In this document: piece by piece, positions 1 through 8,137 of the stretch
Position numbering within the stretch: position 1 is the stretch's first letter
How the letters are laid out: every line of letters begins with the position of its first letter
DNA from: an uncultured Lachnospiraceae bacterium
GTDB lineage: Bacteria; Bacillota; Clostridia; Lachnospirales; Lachnospiraceae
Assembly (NCBI GenBank): GCA_947626365.1
Contig: CANQRW010000033.1
Span: 1-36,918 of the forward strand
Direction: 5' to 3'
DNA: 36,918 nucleotides
Made by a program: the position numbers and the translations under genes
The notes under the pieces: generated by a model
Told to the model about the DNA's origin: nothing
What the model saw: the letters and a program-made list of their open reading frames with translations, nothing else
Database searches by the model: none

Positions 1-731
1 TTGTATTCCTCAGAAAGACGGATAAATCCCAAATCATAATTTCCTTTGAGCAGTTCCTGGGCCAGTTTGCCCTGAGGAGCAGGAAGCTGTACGCTAAAAT
101 TTGTAACCGCTGCCCCAATGGTATGATACATATCGGAGCGGATACAATTATCCAGGGCGTTGCGGCTCAGACCTTTATCAATCGTACGCTGAATATAGAA
201 TAGAGCTTCTTCAACGCTTTTACATTTTGTTATGATCAAAATGTGATGTCCCCACGGAACATAGCTAAAGAAAAGCGGAAAAGGAATTTCTCCAACAGGC
301 TGTTGGAGTTTTTCTTCCTGCAGCGGTGTTCCAATCTGCTGAAGCCGGGGAAAATTTGCCCGCGTAATTTCTCCGACAAGCTGTTGGATTTTTTCATCGC
401 ACAGCGAAGCCGAATAGAATTGATACCATTTTTTCATGTACCAGAGATTCGAGGTACTGAATCCCTTAACATTGGGAAATTCTGCCTGCAGATCAAGACT
501 GACCTGTTCAACGATTCCCTTCCCCCATTTTTCTTCAGCACGTCTGATGACGAGATCCCGGCCGAGCCGCCAATTAAAAAGAAGCTGTTCGGAATTCACT
601 TTGACAGCGGCTTTTAGCTGCGCATTGCGAAAACGCTGTTTGATTTCATACAGCCACTGAACATACTCGCTGTCAAGGTTTACATTCTGGGAACGTACAA
701 CCGTAAGAGTTTCATTTGACGGATTCGTCAT
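1..731 (-). CDS. DUF1016 (YhcG-like) PDDEXK nuclease family protein, 3' end outside window
   Basis: The frame is open from an ATG at 731 to the window edge, about 243 residues with no stop. The translation resembles the DUF1016 N-terminal domain: an early YVQWLYEIKQRFRNAQLKAA helix, then LLFNWRLGRDLV, and later PWGHHILIITK followed by YIQRTIDKGLSRNAL. In this family a PDDEXK nuclease fold follows, which would lie beyond the left edge. The start has an AAGGAGG at 741-747, 9 nt upstream, and the gene overlaps the 3' end of hsdS by 20 nt, so it is translated from the R-M transcript. Members often sit inside type I R-M loci, but their biochemical role is poorly defined. The region between the two DUF1016 blocks contains a doubled LQQxVGEI segment. 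The family call is confident; nuclease activity cannot be judged from this part. Confidence 0.8.
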   Translation of the reverse strand, partial: MTNPSNETLTVVRSQNVNLDSEYVQWLYEIKQRFRNAQLKAAVKVNSEQLLFNWRLGRDLVIRRAEEKWGKGIVEQVSLDLQAEFPNVKGFSTSNLWYMKKWYQFYSASLCDEKIQQLVGEITRANFPRLQQIGTPLQEEKLQQPVGEIPFPLFFSYVPWGHHILIITKCKSVEEALFYIQRTIDKGLSRNALDNCIRSDMYHTIGAAVTNFSVQLPAPQGKLAQELLKGNYDLGFIRLSEEY

Positions 732-2004
732 CAGAGCACACCTCCTTCTTACCTGTGACATACTCGAAAATGAGGGACTTTTTGTATTCCTCGATTGTAG
801 CAAGCTGCTCGCGCTTTTGGGTAATGATTTCGTCAATATCGGCACATTTGGCGTCGAGATAATCAGCTATAGCTTGTTGCTCGCTAATGGGAGGATACGG
901 GATATATGTGTCCCCGAAATCTGCAAAGGCAATATTTTTCCCATCTCTGAGCGTCATAGTGTAAGAGTTCATCTTTTCTATGAATCCGCTCTCTTTGAAA
1001 AGATATTTGTAATACCCATCCGCTATATCAACTATAGGGTAGAATACCTGATAGGCCGGAGAAACTACACCCTCATACTCTGAATACTCAAAGCCTCCCT
1101 GAAAACTACGCAGACTAATGCAATAGTCACCCTTATGTATCGTCTTTAAGAGCATCAGATCTGCCTTTTCGTTGAGCTTGACTGCACTCATTCCGGAAAG
1201 CTCTTCATAAAGTGATTGCGGAATAACACCATATTTTTGCGTCGGAGATAATAGTTGCAGCTCTATTATATTTCCACGCAGATTTCGTTGCTCAAACAGA
1301 TATTTTCCTTTTTTCATTTCCCACGATGAAGGAATTGCTCCGCCCCATTCCTCACCGCTGTCCTTCATCTCCGCATTGGGATTCAACCCCTTTGTGACTG
1401 CCTCGGTGATGACGGAACGCTTGTATTGTTCAAGCGTGTCAGTCTGCGCCTGAATATCAGCAGTCAGCGCGTCAATTTCAGCACACTTAGCGTCGAGAAA
1501 AGAGGCAATAAGGCACTGCTCGGAAAGAGGCGGCTCAATTAAACGCAGTTTTGATAATTCTCCGTAATTCAAGCTCTGCCTAACACCATTTCCCATATTG
1601 TATAATACTTTTACGACGTCGTAGGCGTACAATAAATAGTAAAAATAATTTGAATTGATTTGCTTTTTTGGACGAATAGTAACATACGCCGATGTAATTA
1701 TGCCTTGCTCTTTGACTAAGCCTGTTCTTAGACTTCTTTTATCATTTTGAAGATCAGTCAGCCTGAGAACAATGTCACCCTCTGATACAATATTGTATCC
1801 ATTAAAGTTTTTAGGAAGTAGTCCCTCAGAAGTATTTATATCTTTTCGGACTATTTTACCATAGCTCAGAGAAAGCAAATTAGATTCGTCTCCAGAATAA
1901 TTTCTTTGCTTGTGTTCGGTGAAATAGTAATATACTGGGTGACTATTCCACGACATAGGAACGCTTCCAATCCACTCAATCCCGCTATCTTTCATCTCCC
2001 GCAT
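712..2004 (-). CDS. hsdS: Type I restriction-modification system specificity subunit S
   Basis: A 430-residue HsdS, a usual length for a two-TRD subunit. The two halves repeat the same plan: each opens with MKDSGxEWxGxxPxSW (residues 4-19 and 213-228), followed by a target recognition domain, and closes with a conserved helix region, SEQxxIAxxLDAKCAxID (161-178 and 374-391), running into a coiled-coil spacer (about 180-205 and 392-415). Each TRD reads one half of a bipartite DNA target; the spacer helices set the gap and bind two HsdM. TRD1 (about 1500-1950) is visibly richer in A+T than hsdM, as expected when recognition domains are exchanged between strains. The start lies 11 nt after hsdM with a GAGGTG ribosome site, so the two are co-translated. 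The recognition sequence cannot be derived from the sequence alone. Confidence 0.95.
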   Translation of the reverse strand: MREMKDSGIEWIGSVPMSWNSHPVYYYFTEHKQRNYSGDESNLLSLSYGKIVRKDINTSEGLLPKNFNGYNIVSEGDIVLRLTDLQNDKRSLRTGLVKEQGIITSAYVTIRPKKQINSNYFYYLLYAYDVVKVLYNMGNGVRQSLNYGELSKLRLIEPPLSEQCLIASFLDAKCAEIDALTADIQAQTDTLEQYKRSVITEAVTKGLNPNAEMKDSGEEWGGAIPSSWEMKKGKYLFEQRNLRGNIIELQLLSPTQKYGVIPQSLYEELSGMSAVKLNEKADLMLLKTIHKGDYCISLRSFQGGFEYSEYEGVVSPAYQVFYPIVDIADGYYKYLFKESGFIEKMNSYTMTLRDGKNIAFADFGDTYIPYPPISEQQAIADYLDAKCADIDEIITQKREQLATIEEYKKSLIFEYVTGKKEVCSDDESVK

Positions 2005-2015
2005 CGTCCGTCACC

Positions 2016-4118
2016 TCACTCAAACAGCTTCGCCACCCGTTCAGACACAGAAAGCTCCAGCTCCATAAACCGGGCTTCCAGCTCCTCGCTGGGCGTGGGC
2101 TGCTGGTACTTGTAAAAATAGCGGGTAAACGGTATCTCCGCACCGGTCTTGATCACAGGCTTTTTGGTGGCAAGATTTTCCTCGAAAAACGCCTTGGCAT
2201 CCGGAATATGCGGCAGCACCTCCCGCGCCATGTATGTATCGATGTCCTCCTCGAATTTAACGATTTCGGTGTCCTTCGTCTCCTTGTCATAGATGATCTC
2301 GCCCTTGTGGTCACGCTGAATTTCTGCCTGTTTGTCCATTACCGAAAGCCCGTCCGCGATGCGCTCTAACAGCTTTTTGTCAGCAGTAACCTGTGCCAAC
2401 ACATTTGTCAAAATAGGCATAAAGGCATTGGGAGAGTAGAAGATTTCCTCCGATACGGCAGCCTCCAACGCGACGACGATAGCGTCATACACGGGCTTGT
2501 TGTTTATGTAGCTCTCCAGCTTCTTCTTATTCTTGCCGGTCAGCTCCTCGGCGTTTTCCAGCTCGGCGACCTTTGCTTCATCATAGAGCGCCGACAGGCT
2601 CCCCTTGGAGAGCATGGCAACAATGCGCTCCTGTGTAATGGCATAGTTTCGCTGGAGGGGTTGCATTACTGTGTATTCGCGGTAGATAAACTCCTCATTT
2701 TTATAAATTTTGCACATCTCATTTTCCTCGAAGTCAGCGTAAAGTCTTGTGATGATTGAGCGATCCCCCGGGGAAATTTCGTTGCGCTTGTTACCCAGCG
2801 CCTTGCGGAGCTTGTGATAAATCTGGCTGGCGTCGATAAGCTGAACCTTGCCTTTGCGCTCCTGACGCTTGTTCTTCGACAGCACCCAAATGTAGGTGGC
2901 GATACCTGTGTTGTAGAAAAGATCTGTGGGCAGGGCGATGATGGCTTCAATCAGATCCTGCTCCAGCATCCAGCGGCGTATCTGGCTTTCGCCGGATGCC
3001 GTGCCGCCATTAAAGAGCGGGCTGCCGTTTTCGATAATGGCGCAGCGGCCGAGGCAGTCATCCATTTTGTTGATTGCGGATTGCAGGAACAGCATCTGCA
3101 TATCGCCAGAACCAGGCAGTCCTGCACCCCAGCGACCATCAAAACCTTTTTTATACTCTTCGTTGACCGCTTCCTCTATGCCCTCGGGCGCATCCTTGCC
3201 GCCCCATGCCTGTCCAAACGGCGGATTTTCCAAAACAAACCGCATCTTCGTGTTTCTAAAACAGTCTGCTTTCATGGTGTCCTGATAACAGATGTTCTCC
3301 TCGTTCTGCACCTTGATAAGCATTTCCGCAAGGCACATGGCATAAGATTCCGGATTAATCTCCTGCCCGAACAGCCGCACGTCTGCGGTGGGATTGTACC
3401 GCTTGATGAAGTTGTATCCCGTGGAGAGCATACCGCCCGTGCCGCACGCCTGATCCAGTATGGTGATAACTTTCCCATCGTCGAAGATATCGTCGCAACC
3501 TTCGGCCAGTAAAATGTTGACCATGAGCTTGATGATGTCCCGCCCTGTGTAGTGGTCGCCAGCCTCAGCATTTTCAGAAAATTTACGGATCAGTTCCTCG
3601 AAAATATATCCCATCTTCACGTTGTCGATGGTGCGCGGGTCGAGATCAATCTCGGAGAACGCCTTGACAACAGAAAGCAGCCGATTGTTCTTGTCCATCT
3701 TGTCGATCTGCTTATAAAAATCAAGACCACGCTCATTGGAGATAAGGATCTCCTGCACGTTAGGGGAGAAACCTTGAATATAACTTTTGAAATTCGCGGC
3801 AAGATGATCCGGGTCATTCACCAACTCAGCCAAGTCATAGTGACTTGTATTGTAAAGATGAAAACCGGAGATTCGATACATCGCCTTAGCGGGGAAAGTC
3901 GGGTTCTTTTCATACTGCTCCACAACTGCTTTTTTCGTGGGAGCAAGGGCGCACTCGAAGCGCCGGATGATCGTCATGGGGATGATAACGTCCTTATATT
4001 TGTCGCTCTGATACGTTCCGCGCAGCTTGTTTGCGATAGACCAGATAAAGTTTACTTCTGTGGTAACATCCACCGGGGAATCGTCCCACATCGCGTCAAT
4101 GATTGTTCTGTCAGCCAT
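2016..4118 (-). CDS. hsdM: Type I restriction-modification system DNA methyltransferase subunit M
   Basis: A 700-residue N6-adenine methyltransferase subunit. It has an HsdM N-terminal helical domain (about 20-150), an SAM-binding motif I DQACGTGG (223-230) and the catalytic motif IV NPPF (298-301), which defines the gamma-class N6-adenine enzymes. The C-terminal 200 residues are helical and probably contact HsdS; the length is at the long end for the family. Two HsdM with one HsdS form the modification enzyme. The gene follows the small HTH gene by 6 nt and precedes hsdS by 11 nt, so the three form one transcript. No hsdR is visible; it would have to lie to the left of the window, beyond the DUF1016 gene. 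Confidence 0.96.
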   Translation of the reverse strand: MADRTIIDAMWDDSPVDVTTEVNFIWSIANKLRGTYQSDKYKDVIIPMTIIRRFECALAPTKKAVVEQYEKNPTFPAKAMYRISGFHLYNTSHYDLAELVNDPDHLAANFKSYIQGFSPNVQEILISNERGLDFYKQIDKMDKNNRLLSVVKAFSEIDLDPRTIDNVKMGYIFEELIRKFSENAEAGDHYTGRDIIKLMVNILLAEGCDDIFDDGKVITILDQACGTGGMLSTGYNFIKRYNPTADVRLFGQEINPESYAMCLAEMLIKVQNEENICYQDTMKADCFRNTKMRFVLENPPFGQAWGGKDAPEGIEEAVNEEYKKGFDGRWGAGLPGSGDMQMLFLQSAINKMDDCLGRCAIIENGSPLFNGGTASGESQIRRWMLEQDLIEAIIALPTDLFYNTGIATYIWVLSKNKRQERKGKVQLIDASQIYHKLRKALGNKRNEISPGDRSIITRLYADFEENEMCKIYKNEEFIYREYTVMQPLQRNYAITQERIVAMLSKGSLSALYDEAKVAELENAEELTGKNKKKLESYINNKPVYDAIVVALEAAVSEEIFYSPNAFMPILTNVLAQVTADKKLLERIADGLSVMDKQAEIQRDHKGEIIYDKETKDTEIVKFEEDIDTYMAREVLPHIPDAKAFFEENLATKKPVIKTGAEIPFTRYFYKYQQPTPSEELEARFMELELSVSERVAKLFE

Positions 4119-4124
4119 TGCTTT

Positions 4125-4346
4125 TTACCTCGATTTTTTTTCGTTGCCGCTGTCAGAGGCGGGGCGTTTGATATACTTTCCGCTCTTGATCCTTGCGTCT
4201 TTCGGCTTCGGTTCATCGTCCGGTATCGCCCACGAGTAATCAATCCTGACTGCGCCGGGGACGCGACCCTCCGCGCATAAAATCTGTATACGCCGGGTTG
4301 AAATTCCCCAGCGTTCCGCTGTCTGACGAATGGACAGATACTTCAT
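4125..4346 (-). CDS. Small excisionase-like helix-turn-helix protein leading the R-M operon
   Basis: A 73-residue protein beginning MKYLSIRQTAERWGISTRRIQ, a MerR/excisionase-type winged HTH (residues 1-40: AERWGISTRRIQILCAEGRVPGA), with a lysine/arginine-rich tail (IKSGKYIKRPASDSGNEKKSR). The ATG at 4346 is preferred because AGGAGG lies at 4358-4363; a longer in-frame ATG at 4379 falls at the predicted transcription start and would have no leader. The gene is first in the operon, 6 nt before hsdM. Small HTH genes of this kind commonly precede hsdM in Firmicutes, and a role in controlling methylase and nuclease expression is plausible but unproven. Confidence 0.75.
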   Translation of the reverse strand: MKYLSIRQTAERWGISTRRIQILCAEGRVPGAVRIDYSWAIPDDEPKPKDARIKSGKYIKRPASDSGNEKKSR

Positions 4347-4385
4347 TATTATTCTCGCCTCCTGACGATAAATTTCCATTCATAA

Positions 4386-4414
4386 ATTATACTCGATATT
4401 GCGAATAAAATCAA
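4386..4414 (-). promoter_or_regulatory. Sigma-A promoter of the R-M operon
   Basis: On the minus strand, TTGATT (4409-4414) is followed after 17 nt by a perfect TATAAT (4386-4391). Transcription would start near 4379, giving a 33-nt leader before the HTH gene. Confidence 0.7.
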
Positions 4415-4553
4415 GATAATCCTCGCGTTTTTACCAAATATCCATCAAATACCCCGAGTTTATGTATGTACAAAATCCAATTATTATCATATACTGATAA
4501 CAGCGGATTTATCTATAGCGGATTGCCTGAAGAGGAAAAGGAGGAATTGTACA

Positions 4554-5561
4554 ATGACTAAACGCGAACGATTTCTGAATGTTCTTGCCAACAAGCCGGT
4601 AGACCGGGTTCCTGTAGCCTTCTTCCATCATTTCTGCGATATGAATGAATGGTTCCGAGGCGTTGAGAATCCGGCTGCTTTTGAAAAAAATGTGGAAGGC
4701 CACCGCAAATCCAGGGCCGTGTTCGATCCCGACGTAATCAAGATTATGAACGATTCCCTGATGATCATGCCGGTAGACACATCTTTCGTTAAAAAGGCTG
4801 CTGACCTGAGAAAGATTCAGGCCCCTGCCATGGATTCCCCTTATGTGCAGAAAACCCGTGAACTGACGGTCCGGGCCATGGAAATCTACGCCGGCTCCGA
4901 CGCTCCCATTTATGCCACCGGTTTCTCACCGGCTATGATCCTTCGCACCAGCCTCAGCGGCCTTCTCCCCGTTTCGGGCAAGAAACCCCTTCTGGTACAA
5001 TTTCTGGAGGAGGATCCGGATTCCGTCATGGCAGGTCTGGACATCCTGGCCGAACGGGTTATGGAGATCAATGAAATGCTCATTAAGGAGTGCGGTGCAG
5101 ACGGCATCTATTTCAGCGTCAACAACCAGGCCCACTATGTTCCCGACGATCTGTACCACAAGTACATATCTCCTTCCGAGAAGAAAGTTATGAACCACGC
5201 CAATACCTTAAGTTCCATCAACCTGCTGCATATCTGCGGCTATCATGGCAAAGCCAATAATCTGGAGCTGTTCACCGACTATGAGGCGGCAGGCTACAAC
5301 TGGGCCGTTCACGCCGAGGGAATCTCTCTGTCCGAGGGCAAAAAGATGTTCGGCGGCAAAGCTGTATTCGGCGGTTTTGAACAGGACACCGTCATTTATA
5401 CCGGAACCCGGGAGGAAGTGGAAGAATATACTTACAAGATTCTGGATGATGCCGGACAGATTGGCGTTATGATCGGCGCGGACTGCACCGTTCCCACCGA
5501 CATCGACGATAACCGTCTGGAATGGGTCCGGCAGGCAGCCATCAAGTATGCCAACCGATAA
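4554..5561 (+). CDS. Uroporphyrinogen decarboxylase (URO-D) superfamily protein, MtaA-like
   Basis: A 335-residue URO-D-fold protein (opening MTKRERFLNVLANKPVDRVP, then a TIM-barrel pattern to the end). It is not a haem-pathway HemE: the substrate-binding arginine motif of HemE is not seen. It carries HICG (H226, C228) and, 83 residues later, GADC (C311), matching the H-x-C-x(n)-C zinc site of the MtaA/CmuA methylcobamide:thiol methyltransferases. The likely chemistry is therefore zinc-dependent methyl transfer involving a corrinoid protein, though no corrinoid protein or partner methyltransferase gene is adjacent. The gene stands alone between the R-M promoter and a terminator, with an AAGGAGG 9-10 nt before its ATG. 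The family call is firm; substrate and partner are unknown. Confidence 0.8.
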   Translation: MTKRERFLNVLANKPVDRVPVAFFHHFCDMNEWFRGVENPAAFEKNVEGHRKSRAVFDPDVIKIMNDSLMIMPVDTSFVKKAADLRKIQAPAMDSPYVQKTRELTVRAMEIYAGSDAPIYATGFSPAMILRTSLSGLLPVSGKKPLLVQFLEEDPDSVMAGLDILAERVMEINEMLIKECGADGIYFSVNNQAHYVPDDLYHKYISPSEKKVMNHANTLSSINLLHICGYHGKANNLELFTDYEAAGYNWAVHAEGISLSEGKKMFGGKAVFGGFEQDTVIYTGTREEVEEYTYKILDDAGQIGVMIGADCTVPTDIDDNRLEWVRQAAIKYANR

Positions 5562-5604
5562 ATATCATGGCCTCCGGCGCATATGCCGCTAGTTATATTG
5601 TCAC

Positions 5605-5640
5605 TGTGGCGGCTCCGGTCTTATTACCGCAGCCGCCACA
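5605..5640. terminator. Bidirectional terminator hairpin between the URO-D gene and galT
   Basis: The arms TGTGGCGGCT (5605-5614) and AGCCGCCACA (5631-5640) are perfect complements, and CGGT/ACCG (5616-5619, 5626-5629) extends the stem inside. It lies between two converging stop codons. There is no clear T-run on either side, so the hairpin call is stronger than the terminator call. Confidence 0.65.
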
Positions 5641-5665
5641 ATGGTCCTGTTCGCTATACTTTGTC

Positions 5666-7174
5666 TCACACTCTCTCAAATCCCACGCTGGTCATAAATC
5701 GGTCGAAGGCTTCTCTTCCTTCCTTCGTGTACTTGTACACGCCGGCGTCCTCCAGAACCTTCTCAAACACCAGTCCTACCTCATGCTTTAAGATTTCCTG
5801 GACATTCTCCGCCGTGACGCTCTCATACCGGGGAAGGAAATCCGCCACCCAGTCGGCATGCTTGGCGATAGTCTCGTTGGACGCGATATCCCTGCCCTCC
5901 ACGATATATTCACCCAGAAGAGCCAGCTCCTCCTTCAGCCTGGCCGGAAGAACCGCCAGACCCATTACCTCGATCAGGCCAATGTTCTCCTTCTTAATGT
6001 GGTGCAGTTCCTGATGGGGATGGTACACGCCAAGAGGGAACTCCTCCGTGGTAATGTTGTTGCGCAGCACCAGATCCAGTTCGTACTTTCCGTTGGCTTT
6101 TCTGGCAATGGGCGTGATGGTGTTGTGGGGTTCCCCGTCCGTTTCCGCAAAGACAAACGCCGCCTCGTCGGTGTAGCCTCTCCAGGCGTCCAGAATCTTC
6201 GTCGCCAGATCCACCAGCCGTTCTGTCTCCTCCGCCCTCAGCCGGATCACAGACATGGGCCACTTGACAATACCGGCCTCCACATCCTCAAAGCCTTTCA
6301 TCCGGTACTGTTCCTCCACAGGCGCCTTCGCCATGGCAAAGGTGTAGTGGCCGCCCTGAAAATGGTCGTGGCTTAAGATGGAGCCGCCTACAATGGGAAG
6401 ATCCGCGTTGGACCCCAGGAAATAGTGGGGGAACATCTTCACGAAATCAAAAAGCTTGATAAAGGTGGCCCGCTCAATCTTCATGGGCACATGACGGCCG
6501 TTGAACACGATGCAGTGCTCATTGTAATAGACGTAAGGGGAATACTGGAAGCCCCACGGACTGTCATTGATGGTAATGGGAATGATCCGGTGATTATTCC
6601 TGGCCGGATGATTGACGCGTCCCGCGTAGCCCACGTTCTCCATGCAGAGAAGGCACTTGGGATAACCGCTCTGTTTAGCCAGCTTGGCCGCGGCAATGGC
6701 TTTGGGATCCTTCTCCGGCTTGGATAGATTCACCGTCACATCCAAAGTGCCGTACTTGGTCTCCGCCGTCCATTTCATATCCCTGCAGACCCGGTAACGG
6801 CGGATATAATCCGTATCCTGGCTCAGCTTGTAGAAATAGTCCGTCGCCTCCACCGGAGAATTCTCATAATGTTTCCAGAAGGTCTCCACCACCTGGCCGG
6901 GTCTGGGCACCAGACAGTTTATCAGCTTCGTGTCAAACAGGTCGCGGTAAGTAACTGTGTTCTCCTTCAGAAGGCCGGCCTCATACGCGTAATCCAGAAG
7001 TTCCTTAAGAACCTCCTCCAGCACAATCGGCTCCCCGGAAAGCGCCGGCTCCTCATATTCATCCATCCCCAACGCCTCCAGGATCTGATTCGTGGCGTAA
7101 ATCTTATCCACCTCGCCGATCAGTCCCGTATCCAGGCCGTACTGCACCAGTTTTCCAATTGCCTCATAAACCAT
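5666..7174 (-). CDS. galT: UDP-glucose--hexose-1-phosphate uridylyltransferase (class II GalT)
   Basis: A 502-residue enzyme of the Leloir pathway: it moves UMP from UDP-glucose to galactose-1-phosphate, giving UDP-galactose and glucose-1-phosphate in the cytoplasm. Length and sequence match the Firmicute class II GalT, which is longer than the E. coli enzyme. The motif SHDHFQGG (268-275) follows the conserved SNADLPIVGGSILS and contains the histidine expected to carry the uridylyl group. YPKCLLCMENVGYAGR (171-186) is another family block. The start has TAAGGAGG upstream. The gene follows the EetB-like gene by 112 nt on the same strand; galK lies 15 kb away, so the gal genes are split here. 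No GalR operator was recognised. Confidence 0.96.
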   Translation of the reverse strand: MVYEAIGKLVQYGLDTGLIGEVDKIYATNQILEALGMDEYEEPALSGEPIVLEEVLKELLDYAYEAGLLKENTVTYRDLFDTKLINCLVPRPGQVVETFWKHYENSPVEATDYFYKLSQDTDYIRRYRVCRDMKWTAETKYGTLDVTVNLSKPEKDPKAIAAAKLAKQSGYPKCLLCMENVGYAGRVNHPARNNHRIIPITINDSPWGFQYSPYVYYNEHCIVFNGRHVPMKIERATFIKLFDFVKMFPHYFLGSNADLPIVGGSILSHDHFQGGHYTFAMAKAPVEEQYRMKGFEDVEAGIVKWPMSVIRLRAEETERLVDLATKILDAWRGYTDEAAFVFAETDGEPHNTITPIARKANGKYELDLVLRNNITTEEFPLGVYHPHQELHHIKKENIGLIEVMGLAVLPARLKEELALLGEYIVEGRDIASNETIAKHADWVADFLPRYESVTAENVQEILKHEVGLVFEKVLEDAGVYKYTKEGREAFDRFMTSVGFERV

Positions 7175-7286
7175 GTTCTGTTCCTCCTTATGCCCGTTTT
7201 TTATATCTGATTTCCTTATGTCCGATATCCCTGAGTCCGATCTCCGGACGTTTTCTGCCGCGCCTTTATCTGGGACGCTGCCAGTT

Positions 7287-7805
7287 TCATTGCGGGATTC
7301 TCTCTGTATATCCCTGGATCCGCTCTGTCACCAGGCCGCCCAGAAGCCCGATCAGGGCTCCCGCTATGGTTCCCGCCACAAGCAGCACCGGAAGGTAGGC
7401 AAATACCCCCGCGGTCCGCGTCACCAGCGCCGCCACCGCCAGCTGACCTATATTGTGCCCTACGCCTCCGACAATGCTGACTCCCACCTGGCCAAGGCCG
7501 GTAAACCGCTTCACCAGGATCATCAGGGCCAGGCTCAGCGCCCCTCCTGCCAGTCCGTAGACCATGCTGAACGCATTGCCGAAGGTCAGCCCCGCCAGCA
7601 CAATCCTTATGAGAGACACCGCCGCCGTCCCCCCGGCTCCCACGGTATACAGGCCAACCATGGTAACCAGATTGGCCAGCCCCAGCTTCACGCCGGGAAC
7701 CGGAATGGGTACGGGCAGAACCGCTTCCAGATAACTGAAAATAAACGCCAGCCCGATGAGCATGCCGTAGGCAGCCACCCAGCGGGCAGTCTTGTGGGAA
7801 TTCAT
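7287..7805 (-). CDS. Gx transporter family membrane protein (EetB-like; Pfam heptaprenyl diphosphate synthase component I)
   Basis: A 172-residue integral membrane protein with about five hydrophobic segments, rich in glycine pairs (VGLYTVGAGGTAA, GGVGHNIGQLAV, GLLGGLVTERIQGY). This is the family once labelled heptaprenyl diphosphate synthase component I and now called Gx transporter; it is related to ECF-type S components. In Listeria a member, EetB, works with the NusG-domain-II protein EetA in flavin-based extracellular electron transfer (recalled from the literature). Here the EetA-like gene is nearby and divergent. The ATG at 7805 is chosen because AGAGAGG ends 6 nt before it; an in-frame TTG at 7811 would leave no spacing. 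The true substrate is unknown. Confidence 0.8.
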   Translation of the reverse strand: MNSHKTARWVAAYGMLIGLAFIFSYLEAVLPVPIPVPGVKLGLANLVTMVGLYTVGAGGTAAVSLIRIVLAGLTFGNAFSMVYGLAGGALSLALMILVKRFTGLGQVGVSIVGGVGHNIGQLAVAALVTRTAGVFAYLPVLLVAGTIAGALIGLLGGLVTERIQGYTERIPQ

Positions 7806-7829
7806 AGGCAACCTCTCTTTTCTGAGGAA

Positions 7830-7858
7830 ATTTTATCACATCCCGGGCTTCTCTTCAA
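7830..7858 (-). promoter_or_regulatory. Promoter of the EetB-like gene, with its -35 inside direct repeat copy 1
   Basis: On the minus strand, TTGAAG (7853-7858) and TAAAAT (7830-7835) are separated by exactly 17 nt. The -35 lies inside the repeat that recurs at 8872-8890, while the -10 lies outside it. Confidence 0.65.
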
Positions 7859-7877
7859 TCTCTTTTCAGTTATTCTG
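7843..7877. repeat. Direct repeat copy 1 flanking the toxin-antitoxin cassette
   Basis: The 19-nt core CTTCTCTTCAATCTCTTTT (7848-7866) is identical to 8872-8890. With flanks (CCGG to the left, GTTAT-CTG to the right) the similarity covers about 35 nt. The two copies are 1024 bp apart and bracket the HTH and RelB/YoeB genes. Confidence 0.8.
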
Positions 7878-8121
7878 AATGTTTCATCTCCAGTTTCAGC
7901 CTCATTCCCACTCCATTCGCCAGGCGTTTCAGCATTGCCAGGCTGGGGTTCCTGCTGCCATTTTCGATTCGGCTGATATCGGCCTGTGTAATTCCGGTTT
8001 TTTCAGACAGTTCCTTCTGGGTAATCCCTTTCTGCTTTCTGGCCTCGATCAATGCCTGAATGATATCGTACTTAGGCTCCAGGGCATCATACTCCTTCCG
8101 TACTTTCGGATCCTTCAGCAC
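7870..8121 (-). CDS. HigA-like helix-turn-helix antitoxin/regulator without an adjacent toxin
   Basis: An 83-residue XRE-family protein. After an N-terminal LKDPKVRKEYDALEPKYDII, typical of HigA-type antitoxins, comes the HTH (about 30-60: GITQKELSEKTGITQADISRIENGSRNPS), ending in GMRLKLEMKHSE. In the family such genes follow a RelE/HigB-type toxin; none is found upstream here, and the next gene to the right is the divergent relB. The start is a GTG at 8121 with AAGGA just before it. Relatives have a few extra residues (SEFKERV can be read in frame from 8139), but no ATG precedes them before an in-frame TAA, so the original start may be lost. Two palindromes at 8138-8150 and 8170-8182 are likely its operators. 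The stop codon falls inside the flanking repeat. Confidence 0.75.
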   Translation of the reverse strand: MLKDPKVRKEYDALEPKYDIIQALIEARKQKGITQKELSEKTGITQADISRIENGSRNPSLAMLKRLANGVGMRLKLEMKHSE

Positions 8122-8137
8122 TCTTTCCTTGAATTCG

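Noticed and set aside
1500-2004. Invertible or phase-variable hsdS arrangement
   Set aside because: No second hsdS copy, inverted repeats or recombinase gene are visible in the window; the part to the left is not available.
7812-7839. Longer overlapping minus-strand frame 7216-7839 covering the EetB-like gene
   Set aside because: It reads the EetB-like gene in a different frame and gives a low-complexity Gly/Arg protein without helices.
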